Of a stretch of DNA of 64,000 bases, positions 7,940 through 18,300 are shown piece by piece. The DNA lies in the NCBI RefSeq assembly GCF_024160145.1, contig NZ_JAMYWQ010000003.1, positions 124,001-188,000 of the forward strand, read 5' to 3'. This stretch comes from Serratia nevei (GTDB taxonomy: Bacteria > Pseudomonadota > Gammaproteobacteria > Enterobacterales > Enterobacteriaceae). A program made the translations under genes and the position numbers. Under the pieces are notes generated by a model that was not told where the DNA came from, made no database searches, and saw only the letters and a program-made list of their open reading frames with translations. Each line of letters begins with the position of its first letter. Within the stretch, counting starts at the first letter, position 1.

Positions 7940-8452
7940 TTAGCGCGGCTCCCGCTGCAGCATCAGGAACAGCAAGGCAAACGCATTGGGCGCCAGGTAG
8001 ATCAGCGCCCCCAGCTGCACCGCCAGCGGGTTCTCCTTGGCCTGCCAGGCCATAAACCAGTCGCCGGCGACCACCATAAAGCCGATGCCCCACACCGCGA
8101 TCGCGCAAAGCGCCCCCAGCATCGCCCAGGCTTTGCCCTTGGCGAAGGCGGCGTAAGCGCCTTTCAATCGCCCGATCATCAGCACCACGCCTGCGGCCGC
8201 GAATAGGCCGGCCAGCGTTTCCAGCGTGGTGATGACAGCCAACCCCAACATGCAGGCCCAGTCGGCGCTGATCGCGCGCCACATCAACCCCGGCGTCTGA
8301 TAGGTATCCTGCATGGCGAGCAGCGGGCCCACCGCATTGCGCGCAGTGCCGGCGAAATCCGCCGTATTGTTCAACAGGCTGAACAGCCCCCACAGGGCCG
8401 GAAACAGGGACAGGACGATGCAACCGAGGCGTGACACAGTGATTTCGTTCAT
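7940..8452 (-). CDS. DUF2165 small integral membrane protein
   Basis: A 170-residue protein with about four membrane-spanning segments: an N-terminal one (about 8-28), two central ones (about 68-92 and 107-130) and a C-terminal one (about 143-165). The pattern 'NNTADFAGTARNAVGPLLAMQDTYQ' before the second segment is characteristic of DUF2165. Function unknown for the family. It is transcribed divergently from the parDE-like pair. Confidence 0.75.
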   Translation of the reverse strand: MNEITVSRLGCIVLSLFPALWGLFSLLNNTADFAGTARNAVGPLLAMQDTYQTPGLMWRAISADWACMLGLAVITTLETLAGLFAAAGVVLMIGRLKGAYAAFAKGKAWAMLGALCAIAVWGIGFMVVAGDWFMAWQAKENPLAVQLGALIYLAPNAFALLFLMLQREPR

Positions 8453-8521
8453 GGTTATCCTTAATTAATAAACTTGCGGCTTCCGCCCTCATGGCGGTGC
8501 CGCAGTCGAGATCCTGAGAGT

Positions 8522-8553
8522 TTGACGTGCACAATGTAAGAACTAATCTTACA
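8522..8553 (+). promoter_or_regulatory. candidate operator and promoter of the parD/parE-like pair
   Basis: A perfect inverted repeat, TGTAAGA (8535-8541) and TCTTACA (8547-8553) with a 5-base spacer, lies 33 bases before the antitoxin start. A TTGACG -35 lies at 8522-8527 and a TAATCT -10 at 8544-8549. Ribbon-helix-helix antitoxins bind short palindromes of this kind to repress their own operon. Confidence 0.6.
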
Positions 8554-8586
8554 ATGATGCAGCATAGCCGAAAGTGAGGGGGAACA

Positions 8587-8850
8587 ATGGGCAGAACATT
8601 AACGGTAGATCTGGGTGACGAACTGCGTAGTTTCGTCGAAGACCTGGTGGCCAGCGGCGATTACCGCACGCCCAGCGAAGTCATCCGCGAATCCGTGCGC
8701 ACTTTGCGCGAACGTACCGCCGCCTCAAAACTGGAAGAGCTTAGGCGCCTGATTGCCGAAGGAGAGAACAGCGGCGAAGCCGTCGAATGGGAACGTGATG
8801 TGTTCATGGAAAGAATACGGAGCAAAGCACAAGGATACGCAGGAAAGTAA
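8587..8850 (+). CDS. type II antitoxin, ParD family (ribbon-helix-helix)
   Basis: An 87-residue ParD-like antitoxin. The N-terminal beta strand and two helices (TLTVDLGDELRSFVEDLV, then YRTPSEVIRESVRTLRERT) form the RHH DNA-binding dimer. The C-terminal tail, 'LEELRRLIAEGENSGEAVEW', is the toxin-neutralising segment of the family. The ATG at 8587 follows GTGAGGGGG. The 3' end overlaps the ancestral start position of the toxin gene, the usual translationally coupled arrangement. Confidence 0.9.
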   Translation: MGRTLTVDLGDELRSFVEDLVASGDYRTPSEVIRESVRTLRERTAASKLEELRRLIAEGENSGEAVEWERDVFMERIRSKAQGYAGK

Positions 8851-9134
8851 CCGTCCGCCCAAAAGCCTTGGACGATATGGAAGAGATCTATTTTTACGGG
8901 TTGGCGCGCTTTGGCTTACCGGTGGCCGAAGACTATCTGCGCCACCGGTATCAGGCTTTCGATAACCTTAGCCACCACCAACTCGGCAGAAATATCGATG
9001 CAATCGGCCCCGGCCTATGGGTATTGCCCGTCGCCAACCACCTGATTTATTTTCGTCAGCACAGGCGGGAGGTGAATATCATCAGAGTGCTGCATCATTC
9101 CCGCGATCCGCTCAGTCGATCCTTTTTCAGCTGA
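8841..9134 (+). pseudogene. ParE-family toxin gene with lost start codon
   Basis: The reading frame encodes a full ParE: KVTVRPKALDDMEEIYFYG, a helical hairpin, then NHLIYFRQHRREVNIIRVLHHSRDP. The expected start, 5 bases after an AAGGA ribosome site (8831-8835) and overlapping the last 10 bases of the antitoxin, is AGG instead of ATG. No ATG, GTG or TTG occurs upstream in this frame back to a TGA at 8796. The first usable starts are TTG 8868 and ATG 8877, which would remove the first beta strand. The toxin is therefore probably silent or strongly weakened, while the antitoxin is intact. Confidence 0.7.
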
Positions 9135-9141
9135 TCCAACG

Positions 9142-9840
9142 TCAAATCGCCACCAGCCCACGTACGCCGTCCTGTTCCATATTGCTGCCGGCGCCGCGCT
9201 GCACGATGCTGCCGCGCGACATCACCAGATAGCTGTCCGCCAGATCGGCGGCAAAATCATAGAACTGTTCCACCAGCAGGATCGCCATATCGCCCTTCGC
9301 CGCCAGCTGCTTGATCACCGCGCCGATCTCCTTGATCACCGAAGGCTGGATCCCTTCCGTCGGCTCGTCGAGGATCAACAGCTGCGGCCGGCAGGCCAGC
9401 GCCCGGCCGATCGCCAGCTGCTGCTGCTGCCCGCCGGAGAGATCGCCGCCACGCCGATCCTTCATTTGCCGCAGCACCGGAAACAAGTCATAGATCGGAT
9501 CCGGCACCGCGCGCGCGGCGGCGCCGGAAAAGCGCGCCAGCCCCATCAGCAGATTTTCCTCCACCGTCAGGCGCGGGAAAATCTCCCGCCCCTGCGGCAC
9601 ATAGGCGATGCCCGCCTGCACCCGCTGATGCGGTTTTTTACCGGTGAGGGTTTCGCCCTGCCAGCGGACGCTGCCGCTGCGCGCCGGGACCAGCCCCATC
9701 AGGCATTTCAGCAGCGTGGTCTTGCCCACGCCGTTGCGCCCCAGCAGGCAGGTCACCTCGCCGATGCGCGCCTCGAACGACAGGCCGCGCAGAATGTGGC
9801 TGCCGCCGTAATACTGATTCAATTCCTCTACCTGCAGCAT
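9142..9840 (-). CDS. urtE: urea ABC transporter ATP-binding protein UrtE
   Basis: A 232-residue ABC ATPase of the branched-chain amino acid (LivF) type. Walker A is LLGRNGVGKTTLLK, the signature is LSGGQQQQLAIGRAL, and Walker B is LLILDEPTEGIQPS followed by the H-loop region LLVEQFYDFA. 'QYYGGSHILRGLSFEA' at the start and the 'TEGIQPSVI' after Walker B are typical of UrtE. It is the last gene of the urea operon, 12 bases after urtD, and ends 7 bases from the convergent parE-like gene. Confidence 0.92.
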   Translation of the reverse strand: MLQVEELNQYYGGSHILRGLSFEARIGEVTCLLGRNGVGKTTLLKCLMGLVPARSGSVRWQGETLTGKKPHQRVQAGIAYVPQGREIFPRLTVEENLLMGLARFSGAAARAVPDPIYDLFPVLRQMKDRRGGDLSGGQQQQLAIGRALACRPQLLILDEPTEGIQPSVIKEIGAVIKQLAAKGDMAILLVEQFYDFAADLADSYLVMSRGSIVQRGAGSNMEQDGVRGLVAI

Positions 9841-9852
9841 CGTTACGCCTCC

Positions 9853-10655
<803 letters not shown>

Positions 10656-10659
<4 letters not shown>

Positions 10660-11732
10660 GGGGTTTTCCTCCGGCGCAGCAGGCCGATCACCCCTTTGGG
10701 CAGAAACAGCGTGACGACGATAAACATCAGGCCGAGGAAGAACTGCCAGTATTCGGGAATGGCCATGGTGAACCAGCTCTTGGCGCCGTTGACGATGCCG
10801 GCGCCGAGCAGCGGCCCTACCAGCGTGCCGCGCCCGCCGAGTGCCACCCAGATGGCGGCCTCGATCGAGTTGGTCGGCGACATTTCGCCGGGGTTGATGA
10901 TGCCGACCTGCGGCACATAGAGCGCGCCGGCCAGCCCGCACAGCACCGCCGACAGCGTCCAGACGAACAGCTTGAAGCCCTTCGGATCGTAGCCGCAGAA
11001 GGTCAGGCGGTTTTCCGCATCGCGCACCGCGGTCAGCACCCGGCCGAACTTGCTGCGCGCCAGCGCAAAGCCGATGGCCAGGCTGGCGGCCAGCAGCAGC
11101 ACCGTCGCCAGGAACAGCGCCACCCGCGTGCCGGCGGCGGTGATGGGAAAGCCGAGCAGCGTGGTGAAACCGGTAAAGCCGTTATTGCCGCCGAAGCCGG
11201 TTTCGTTGCGAAAGAACAGCAGCATGCCGGCATAGGTCAGCGCCTGGGTCATGATCGAGAAATACACCCCTTTGATTTTCGAGCGGAAGGCGAAGTAGCC
11301 GAACAGGAAGGCCAGCAGGCCCGGCACCAGCACGATCAGGCACAGCGCCCAGGCGAAATGCTGGGTGCCGCTCCAGAACCACGGCAGCTCATTCCAGGAG
11401 AGGAACGCCATAAACGCCGGCAGCCCGTCGCCCGCCGCCTGCCGCATCAGGTACATGCCCATGGCGTAGCCGCCGAGCGCGAAGAACAGCCCGTGGCCGA
11501 GCGACAGCAGCCCGGCATAGCCCCACACCAGATCGAGCGCCACCGCCACCACCGCGTAGCACAGGATCTTGCCTGCCAGCGTCAGGGTATAGGTGGACAC
11601 CGCCAGCGGATGATCCGCCGGCAACAGCGTCATGAACGGCATCACCAGCAGCATCAGCAACGCCAGCGCGCCGATGCTCAACGCCAGCCGGGGCGCTTTC
11701 TGCACGCCGGTTACGGTCAATGGTTGGCTCAT
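10656..11732 (-). CDS. urtC: urea ABC transporter permease UrtC
   Basis: A 358-residue LivM-type permease with about ten hydrophobic segments. 'DLVWGYAGLLSLGHGLFFALGGYAMGMYLM' near residues 65-95 is the conserved LivM/UrtC signature, and the C-terminal cytoplasmic loop 'ALYVPQVGIINPGEMSPTNSIEAAIWVALGGRG' is typical. Its ATG shares one base with the urtB stop (TGATG), so the two are translationally coupled. Inner membrane. Confidence 0.93.
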
Positions 11733-13312
11733 CAGTCAATCACCCTGCCCTTGAGGGCGAACAGCCCCTGCGGGCGCTTTTGAATAAACAGAACGATCAG
11801 CACCAGGATCAGGATCTTGCCCAACACGGCGCCGATCTGCGGCTCGAGGATCTTGTTGACGATGCCGAGGCCGAAAGCCGCCGCCACCGTCCCCGCCAGC
11901 TGGCCGACGCCGCCGAGCACCACCACCAGGAACGAATCGATGATGTAACCTTGCCCCAGCTCCGGCCCGACGTTGCCCAACTGCGACAGCGCCACCCCGC
12001 CGAGCCCGGCGATGCCGGATCCCAGCCCGAAGGCCAGCATGTCTACCCGCCCGGTGGGCACGCCGCAGCAGGCCGCCATCGCGCGGTTTTGCGTCACCGC
12101 GCGCACGTTCATGCCGAGCCGGGTCTTGTTCAGCAGCAGCCAGGTCATCGCCAGCACCAAGAGCACGAACGCGATCACCGCGATGCGGTTCCACGGCAGC
12201 ACCAGGTTCGGCAGCAGCTGCACGCCGCCCGACAGCCACGCCGGGTTGGCGACCTCGACGTTCTGCGCCCCAAACAGCACCCGCACCAGCTGGATCAACA
12301 CCAGGCTGATGCCCCAGGTGGCCAGCAGGGTTTCCAGCGGCCGGCCGTACAGGTGGCGGATCACCGTGCGCTCAAGCAGCATGCCGATCCCGGCGGTGAT
12401 GGCGAACGCCACCGGCAGCGCCGCCAGCGGGTAGAGCGCCAGCCACTGCGGTGCAAACTGCTGAAACAGCCCCTGCACCAGGTAGGCGGAATAGGCGCCG
12501 AGCATCAGCATTTCGCCGTGCGCCATATTGATGACGCCGAGCAGGCCGTAGGTGATCGCCAGCCCGAGCGCCGCCAGCAGCAGGATCGAACCGAGCGACA
12601 GGCCGCTGAACGCCTGGCCGAGCAGATCGCCGATCATCAGGCGATGCTGCACCTGCTGCAGGCTGCGTTGCGCCTCGGCGCGCACCGCGGCGTCCGGCTC
12701 GTGGGCGGCGTCGGTCAACGCTTGCAGCCGCGCGCGGGTTTCCGGTTCGCCCGACTCGCCCAACAGCCGCACCGCATTGAAACGCACCTGCGGATTGCCG
12801 TCGGCCAGCTGCAGGTTAGCCAGCGCCAGGCTCAGTGCCTGATGGACCTGCGGGTCTGTTTCCCGCGCCAGCTGCCGGGCCAACAGCGGCAGCTGCTCGC
12901 CGTTCGCTTCGCGCTGCAGCGCGCTCGCCGCCTGCAGCCGCACCGCCGCGTCCGCGCTGACCAGCCGCTGCGCCGACAATGCGTTGGCGATCAGAATGCG
13001 CAGCCGGTTGTTCAGCCACACCTTCTTCGGTTCGCCAACCGGGGCCGCCTCGCCCTCGAGCGGCAGATAGCGATCGCCCTGGCGGATAAAGGCGCGCTTC
13101 GCCCCGTCGATCGCCACGGTTTCTTGCTGCAGCCCCTGCAGCAGCGGCAGGCGCGCGACGTCCGGCTCGGCCGCCCACGCCTGCAGCAGTTTGGCCTGCT
13201 GCGCACGGTTGGCCGCCGCAAACTCACCGGCCGGCCCGGCCTGCGCCAGCAGAGGCCAGGCGCACAGCAGCCACAGCCCGACGCGCAAAGAAGATAAAAA
13301 CGGAGATTGCAT
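11732..13312 (-). CDS. urtB: urea ABC transporter permease UrtB
   Basis: A 526-residue LivH-type permease. An N-terminal signal-like segment and a ~190-residue soluble extension rich in Ala/Leu/Arg helical repeats (HEAT-like, about 30-220) precede the membrane domain (about 230-526), as in proteobacterial UrtB. 'YGLLGVINMAHGEMLMLGAYSAY' is the LivH signature. The ATG at 13312 has AGAGG upstream; the frame stays open further upstream without support. It lies 56 bases after urtA. Confidence 0.92.
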   Translation of the reverse strand: MQSPFLSSLRVGLWLLCAWPLLAQAGPAGEFAAANRAQQAKLLQAWAAEPDVARLPLLQGLQQETVAIDGAKRAFIRQGDRYLPLEGEAAPVGEPKKVWLNNRLRILIANALSAQRLVSADAAVRLQAASALQREANGEQLPLLARQLARETDPQVHQALSLALANLQLADGNPQVRFNAVRLLGESGEPETRARLQALTDAAHEPDAAVRAEAQRSLQQVQHRLMIGDLLGQAFSGLSLGSILLLAALGLAITYGLLGVINMAHGEMLMLGAYSAYLVQGLFQQFAPQWLALYPLAALPVAFAITAGIGMLLERTVIRHLYGRPLETLLATWGISLVLIQLVRVLFGAQNVEVANPAWLSGGVQLLPNLVLPWNRIAVIAFVLLVLAMTWLLLNKTRLGMNVRAVTQNRAMAACCGVPTGRVDMLAFGLGSGIAGLGGVALSQLGNVGPELGQGYIIDSFLVVVLGGVGQLAGTVAAAFGLGIVNKILEPQIGAVLGKILILVLIVLFIQKRPQGLFALKGRVID

Positions 13313-13368
13313 CAGCTGCCTCTTCTGTTGGGCCGGCGGGCGTGGGGCCGCGCCGGCGCTGAGTGACG

Positions 13369-14637
13369 TTACTTGCCGCCTTTCACCGGGTAATCCGGCT
13401 TCTTGTCGTTGCCGGCGATATACGGGCTCCACGGCTGTGCGCGCACCGGCGCTTCGGTCTGCCACACCACGTTGAACTGGCCGTTGCCCTCGATCTCGCC
13501 GATCATCACCGGCTTGTGCAGGTGGTGGTTGGTCTGGTCCATGGTCAGCGTGAAGCCCGACGGCGCGGCGAAGGTTTGCCCGGCCATCGCCGCGCGCACC
13601 TTATCGACGTCGGTGGTACCGGCCTTTTCCACCGCCTGCGCCCACATGTGGATGCCGACGTAGGTCGCCTCCATCGGATCGTTGGTGACCGCGGTGGCGT
13701 AATTCGGCAGGTTGTGCGCCTTGGCGTAGGCTTTCCACTGGCTGACGAACTGTTTGTTGGTCGGGTTATCCAGCGATTCGAAATAGTTCCAGGCCGCCAG
13801 GTTGCCCACCAGCGGTTGGGTGTCGATGCCACGCAGCTCTTCCTCGCCGACCGAGAAGGCGATCACCGGCACGTCGGTGGCCTTGACGCCCTGGTTGGCC
13901 AGCTCTTTGTAGAACGGCACGTTGGAGTCGCCGTTGATGGTGGAAATCACCGCCGTGTTACCGCCGGCGGCAAACTTCTTGATGTTGGCGACGATGGTCT
14001 GGTAATCGCTGTAACCGAACGGCGTGTAGACCTCTTCGATATCCTTGTCCTGCACGCCTTTGCTGTGCAGGAAGGCGCGCAGGATCTTGTTGGTGGTGCG
14101 CGGATAGACGTAATCGGTGCCCAGCAGGAAGAAGCGCTTGGCGCCGCCACCGTCCTCGCTCAGCAGGTATTCCACCGCCGGGATCGCCTGCTGGTTCGGC
14201 GCCGCGCCGGTGTAGAACACATTCGGCGACATCTCTTCGCCTTCGTATTGCACCGGGTAGAACAGCAGCCCGTTCAACTCCTCAAACACCGGCAGCACCG
14301 ACTTGCGCGAGACCGAGGTCCAGCAACCGAACACCGCCGCCACCTTGTCCTGGCTCAGCAACTGGCGCGCCTTCTCGGCGAACAGCGGCCAGTTGGAGGC
14401 CGGATCCACCACCACCGGCTCCAGCTTTTTGCCGAGCACCCCGCCTTTGGCGTTGATCTCGTCGAGGGTCATCAGCGCCACATCCTTCAGCGGCGTCTCG
14501 GAAATCGCCATGGTGCCGGAGAGCGAACTCAGAATGCCGACCTTGATGGTGTCGGCGGCCTGCGCGCTCCAGGCCAGGCCCAGGCCGATCGCGGCGGCGG
14601 ACAGCGCAAAAGCGTTGATAAAACGACGACGTTGCAT
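13369..14637 (-). CDS. urtA: urea-binding periplasmic protein UrtA
   Basis: A 422-residue type I solute-binding protein of the urea/short-chain amide class. It starts MQRRRFINAFALSAAAIGLGLAWSAQA, a signal peptide with twin arginines that suggests Tat export. The mature part, 'TIKVGILSSLSGTMAISETPLKD' and 'VFGCWTSVSRKSVLPVFEELNGLLFYPVQYEGEE', is the UrtA ligand-site signature. It captures urea in the periplasm and hands it to UrtBC. It is separated by 32 bases from the GntR gene upstream. Confidence 0.93.
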   Translation of the reverse strand: MQRRRFINAFALSAAAIGLGLAWSAQAADTIKVGILSSLSGTMAISETPLKDVALMTLDEINAKGGVLGKKLEPVVVDPASNWPLFAEKARQLLSQDKVAAVFGCWTSVSRKSVLPVFEELNGLLFYPVQYEGEEMSPNVFYTGAAPNQQAIPAVEYLLSEDGGGAKRFFLLGTDYVYPRTTNKILRAFLHSKGVQDKDIEEVYTPFGYSDYQTIVANIKKFAAGGNTAVISTINGDSNVPFYKELANQGVKATDVPVIAFSVGEEELRGIDTQPLVGNLAAWNYFESLDNPTNKQFVSQWKAYAKAHNLPNYATAVTNDPMEATYVGIHMWAQAVEKAGTTDVDKVRAAMAGQTFAAPSGFTLTMDQTNHHLHKPVMIGEIEGNGQFNVVWQTEAPVRAQPWSPYIAGNDKKPDYPVKGGK

Positions 14638-14669
14638 AGTTCAATCTCCTGATGTGTGTGAAAACGAAA

Positions 14670-15371
14670 TCAAAATCGTTGCGCCGACCGCGCCTGATGC
14701 AGCATGTGCAGCGTTATTTTTCGTACCTCTGCCTTGCTGACGGCGATATGCTCGCCGAGCAGCGCTTGCGCCATCCCGCTTTGCCGCTGCAGGATCGCCT
14801 GCAAAATGGCGGCGTGTTCGCGGTAGGTGGCGTCCACCCGCGCCTGCTGGGTGAAATCCAGCCGGCGAATGATGCGGATCTTTTCGGTCAGCTCGCGGTG
14901 AATGCGCGCCATCTCGCCGTTGCCCGCCGCGGCCACCAACGCCTGATGAAACTGCTCATCGTGCTGCGACAGCGCCTGGCCGTCCGCCAGACGTGGCGCT
15001 TCGGTCCAAAAACGGTTCAGCGCCGCCAGCGCGGCCGGCGTTTCCCCGGCCGGCCATTCGCACAGCCGTTTCACCGCCTCTTGTTCCAGCACGATGCGCA
15101 GGTCGTACAGCTCTTCGAAGTAGGCAAAATCGAACGGCCGCACCTGCCAGCCGCTGCGAAACAGCACCTCGACATAGCCTTCGCGCTCGAGCCGAAACAG
15201 CGCCTGGCGCACCGGCGTGCGGCTGGCCGCCATGCGCTGCGCCACGTCGCTTTCGCTGAAGCGATCGCCCGGCAGCAGGCGAAACTCGAAGATGTCGGCC
15301 TTGAGCTGCAGATAAATGCGCGCCGCCAGCCCCTCCGGCCGCGCCTTGTGCTCCCCGTTGGTGATTTGCAT
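14670..15371 (-). CDS. GntR-family regulator (FCD/FadR subfamily) of the urea operon
   Basis: A 233-residue regulator. The winged helix is at residues ~15-80 (FRLLPGDRFSESDVAQRMAASRTPVRQALFRLEREGYVEV); the all-helical FCD domain follows with the metal-binding pattern D...H...H seen in 'QHDEQFHQALV', 'YREHAAIL' and 'LGEHIAVS'. The ATG at 15371 has GGGG upstream; the frame extends further only as overlap with the carboxylase gene. It sits between the urea carboxylase and the transporter genes, so it probably represses the whole operon, with the candidate operator at 20849-20866. Confidence 0.87.
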   Translation of the reverse strand: MQITNGEHKARPEGLAARIYLQLKADIFEFRLLPGDRFSESDVAQRMAASRTPVRQALFRLEREGYVEVLFRSGWQVRPFDFAYFEELYDLRIVLEQEAVKRLCEWPAGETPAALAALNRFWTEAPRLADGQALSQHDEQFHQALVAAAGNGEMARIHRELTEKIRIIRRLDFTQQARVDATYREHAAILQAILQRQSGMAQALLGEHIAVSKAEVRKITLHMLHQARSAQRF

Positions 15372-15385
15372 CGTCGCCCCGCCGT

Positions 15386-18300
15386 TCAGACCGCTTTTTC
15401 CAGCCACAGCAGGGCGTCGCCCGGCCCGACCGGCCGCCCCTGCCGGCAGCTGATGCGTTTGACGATCCCGGCGCGCGGCGCGGTGACCGCCAATTCCATC
15501 TTCATCGCCTCGACCACGATCAGCGGCTGCCCGGCCGCCACCGCCTGCCCCGGCTCCACCAGGATCTTCCACACGCTGCCGTTCAGATCGGCGCTGACCA
15601 GATCGCCGTCGATCGCGTCTTCTTCAACCGGCGGCAACAGCTGCGCCTCGGCCTCGTCGTCATCGCTGCGCCAGCGCGCCACTTCGGCGCTGAACGCCTG
15701 CTGCTGGCGATGCTGGAAGTCGGCGATCGCCTCGGCGTTGTCGGCCAGGAAATTGGTGTAGGCGGCGAAGTCGAATTCGCTCTCTTCGATGCGCACCTGC
15801 ATGCGCCCTTCGCGGAACGCTTCGCGCTGCTCGTCCAGTTCTTGCTCGCTGACCGGGTAGAAGCGCACCTGATCGAAGAAGCGCAGCAGCCAGGGCTCAC
15901 CGGCGGTGAACTGCGGGTTTTTGAGGAATTTGTTCCAGATCGGCAGCGTGCGCCCCACCAGCTGGTAGCCGCCCGGCGAGTCCATGCCGTAGATGCACAT
16001 GTACATGCCGCCGATGCCGACCGTCCCTTCGGCGGTGTGGGTGCGCGCCGGGTTGTATTTGGAGCTCAGCAGGCGATGGCGCGGATCGAGCGGCACCGCG
16101 CAGGGCGCGCCGAGGTAAACGTCTCCCAATCCGAGGATCAGATAGCTGGCGTCGAACAGAATGTCACGCACCTGCTCGCGTCGGCTCAGGCCGTTGATGC
16201 GCTGGATGAAATCGACGTTGTTCGGCAACCAGGGCGCCGAGGCGCGCACCGTCTGCTGATAGCGATCCACCGCGCCCAGCGTGGCCGAATCCTCGAACGC
16301 CATCGGCAGCCAGACGGTGCGCGTCGGCACCTTCAGGCGGCTGACGTCCCCCAGCGCCCGTTCGCGCGCCAGCAGGCGCTCTAGCAGATCGGCCTGGCTA
16401 ATCTGTCGGCTGTCGTAGCGGATCTGCAGCGAACGCACGCCCGGCGCCAGCTCCGCCACGCCCGGTATCGCCTCCTCTCGCAGCGACTGCATCAGCAGAT
16501 GGATGCGCAGCCGCAGCGCCAGATCGAGCACGTTGTCGCCGTACTCCATCAGGATGTAACCGTCCCCCGCCTGGCGATACGCCACCGCCGGGCGCCCTTC
16601 CGCCGCCGGCAGCGCCGCCAGCACCGCGGCGGAAACGGTCTCCGCCGGGGCCAGATCCGGCGGCGGCAGGGTGATGGCCTTCACCGCCGCCAGCGCTTCG
16701 ATGCTGCCCAGCTGCGCCTGCTCCAGCGACTGCGCCTGGCGAAAGCCGATCGGATGGAACCGGATGCGGTCGCCCGGCTTCACCTGCCCCACTTTCCACA
16801 GCTCGGCCTTGGCGATGGTCACCGGGCAGACGAAGCCGCCGAGGCTGGGCCCGTCGCGGGTCAGGATCACCGGGAAGTCGCCGGTGAAATTGATTGCACC
16901 GATGGCGTACTCACAGTCATGCACGTTGGAAGGATGCAAACCCGCCTCGCCGCCGTCCTCTCTCGCCCATTCGGGCTTCGGCCCCGCCAGGCGCACGCCG
17001 AGGCGGTTGGAGTTGTAATGCACCTGCCAGTCGGTGGCGAAGAAGGCCTCTATTGATTCGGCGGTGAAAAAGTCCGGCGCGCCGTGCGGCCCGTACAGCA
17101 CGCCGATGTGCCACTGGTCGCCGTAGTGCGGGATCAGGCTGTCGTCCATCGCCTGCGGCGCGGCGATCGGCGCCGGCGTGGTGCTGGCGGCCAGCGCCGG
17201 TTGAGCGATCGCCAGCATGTCCGCCACGCGCAAGGTGCGCCCGGCGTGGCCGCCGAACTGGCCCAGCGCAAAGGTGGAACGGCTGCCGAGATACACCGGC
17301 ACGTCAAAGCCGTTGCGTACCGCCAGATAAGTGCGGCAGCCGTGTGTGGCGCGCCCCAGCGTCAGCACCTGCCCGGCCCGCACCGCGATCGGCCGCCAGT
17401 AAGCGACCGCCTCGCCATCCAGATCGGCCGGGCAGCTCGCGCCCGTCAGCGCGATGATGGCGTCGCAGTGAAAGCGCAGCGTCGGCCCCTGCAGGGTAAA
17501 CTCCAGCCCGGCGGCGGCCGGGTGGTTGCCGACGATGCGGTTGGCCAGCCGGAACGCGAAGTCGTCCATCGGGCCGGATGGCGGCACGCCGATGTCCCAA
17601 TAGCCGAGGCGGCCGGGATAATCCTGCACGCTGCTGTAGGTGCCGGGTTGCAGCACTTCGAGGCAGTGCGGCTGGAAACGCACATTGTCCAGCAGGCGCG
17701 TCCAGACGTCGCCGCGCTGAAATTGCGGCGTGGCGATCACCTGCCGCAGATAATCGAGGTTGGTGGCGATGCCGTGCAAACGGGTCGCCGCCAGCGCCAC
17801 GCGCAGTTTTTCCAGCGCCTGCTCCCGATCCGCGCCGTGCACGATCAGCTTGGCGATCATCGGGTCGTAAAATGCCGAGACTTCGCTGCCGGTCGACACC
17901 CAACCGTCGAGGCGCACGTCGGCGGGGAAATGCACCTCGGTCAGCACGCCGGGGCTGGGCTGGAAGTTCTTCAGCGGATCTTCGGCGTAGAGGCGCACTT
18001 CGATCGCCGCGCCCTGCGGCGCGCGTTGCAGCGCCGCCCAATCCAGCGCGTCGCCCGCCGCCACCTGCAACATGCCTTCGATCAGATCCAGGCCGGTGAC
18101 CATCTCGGTGATCGGGTGCTCGACCTGTAAGCGGGTGTTCACTTCCAGGAAGTAAAACTCGTCGCGCGCGGCGTCATAAATGAACTCCACGGTGCCGGCG
18201 CTGCGGTAATTCACCGATTCGCCCAGCGCCACCGCCGCCCGATGCAGCGCCTGGCGGGTCGCCGCCGGCAGGTGCGGCGCCGGGGTTTCCTCCACCACCT

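Noticed and set aside
8868-9134. ParE toxin starting at TTG 8868 as the normal gene
   Set aside because: It would drop the first beta strand, has no ribosome site at the right distance, and the ideal site points to 8841 where the codon is AGG.
11720-13297. 525-codon plus-strand open frame opposite urtB
   Set aside because: Gln/His/Arg-rich shadow of the urtB third-codon GC bias; no known domain, no start signal.
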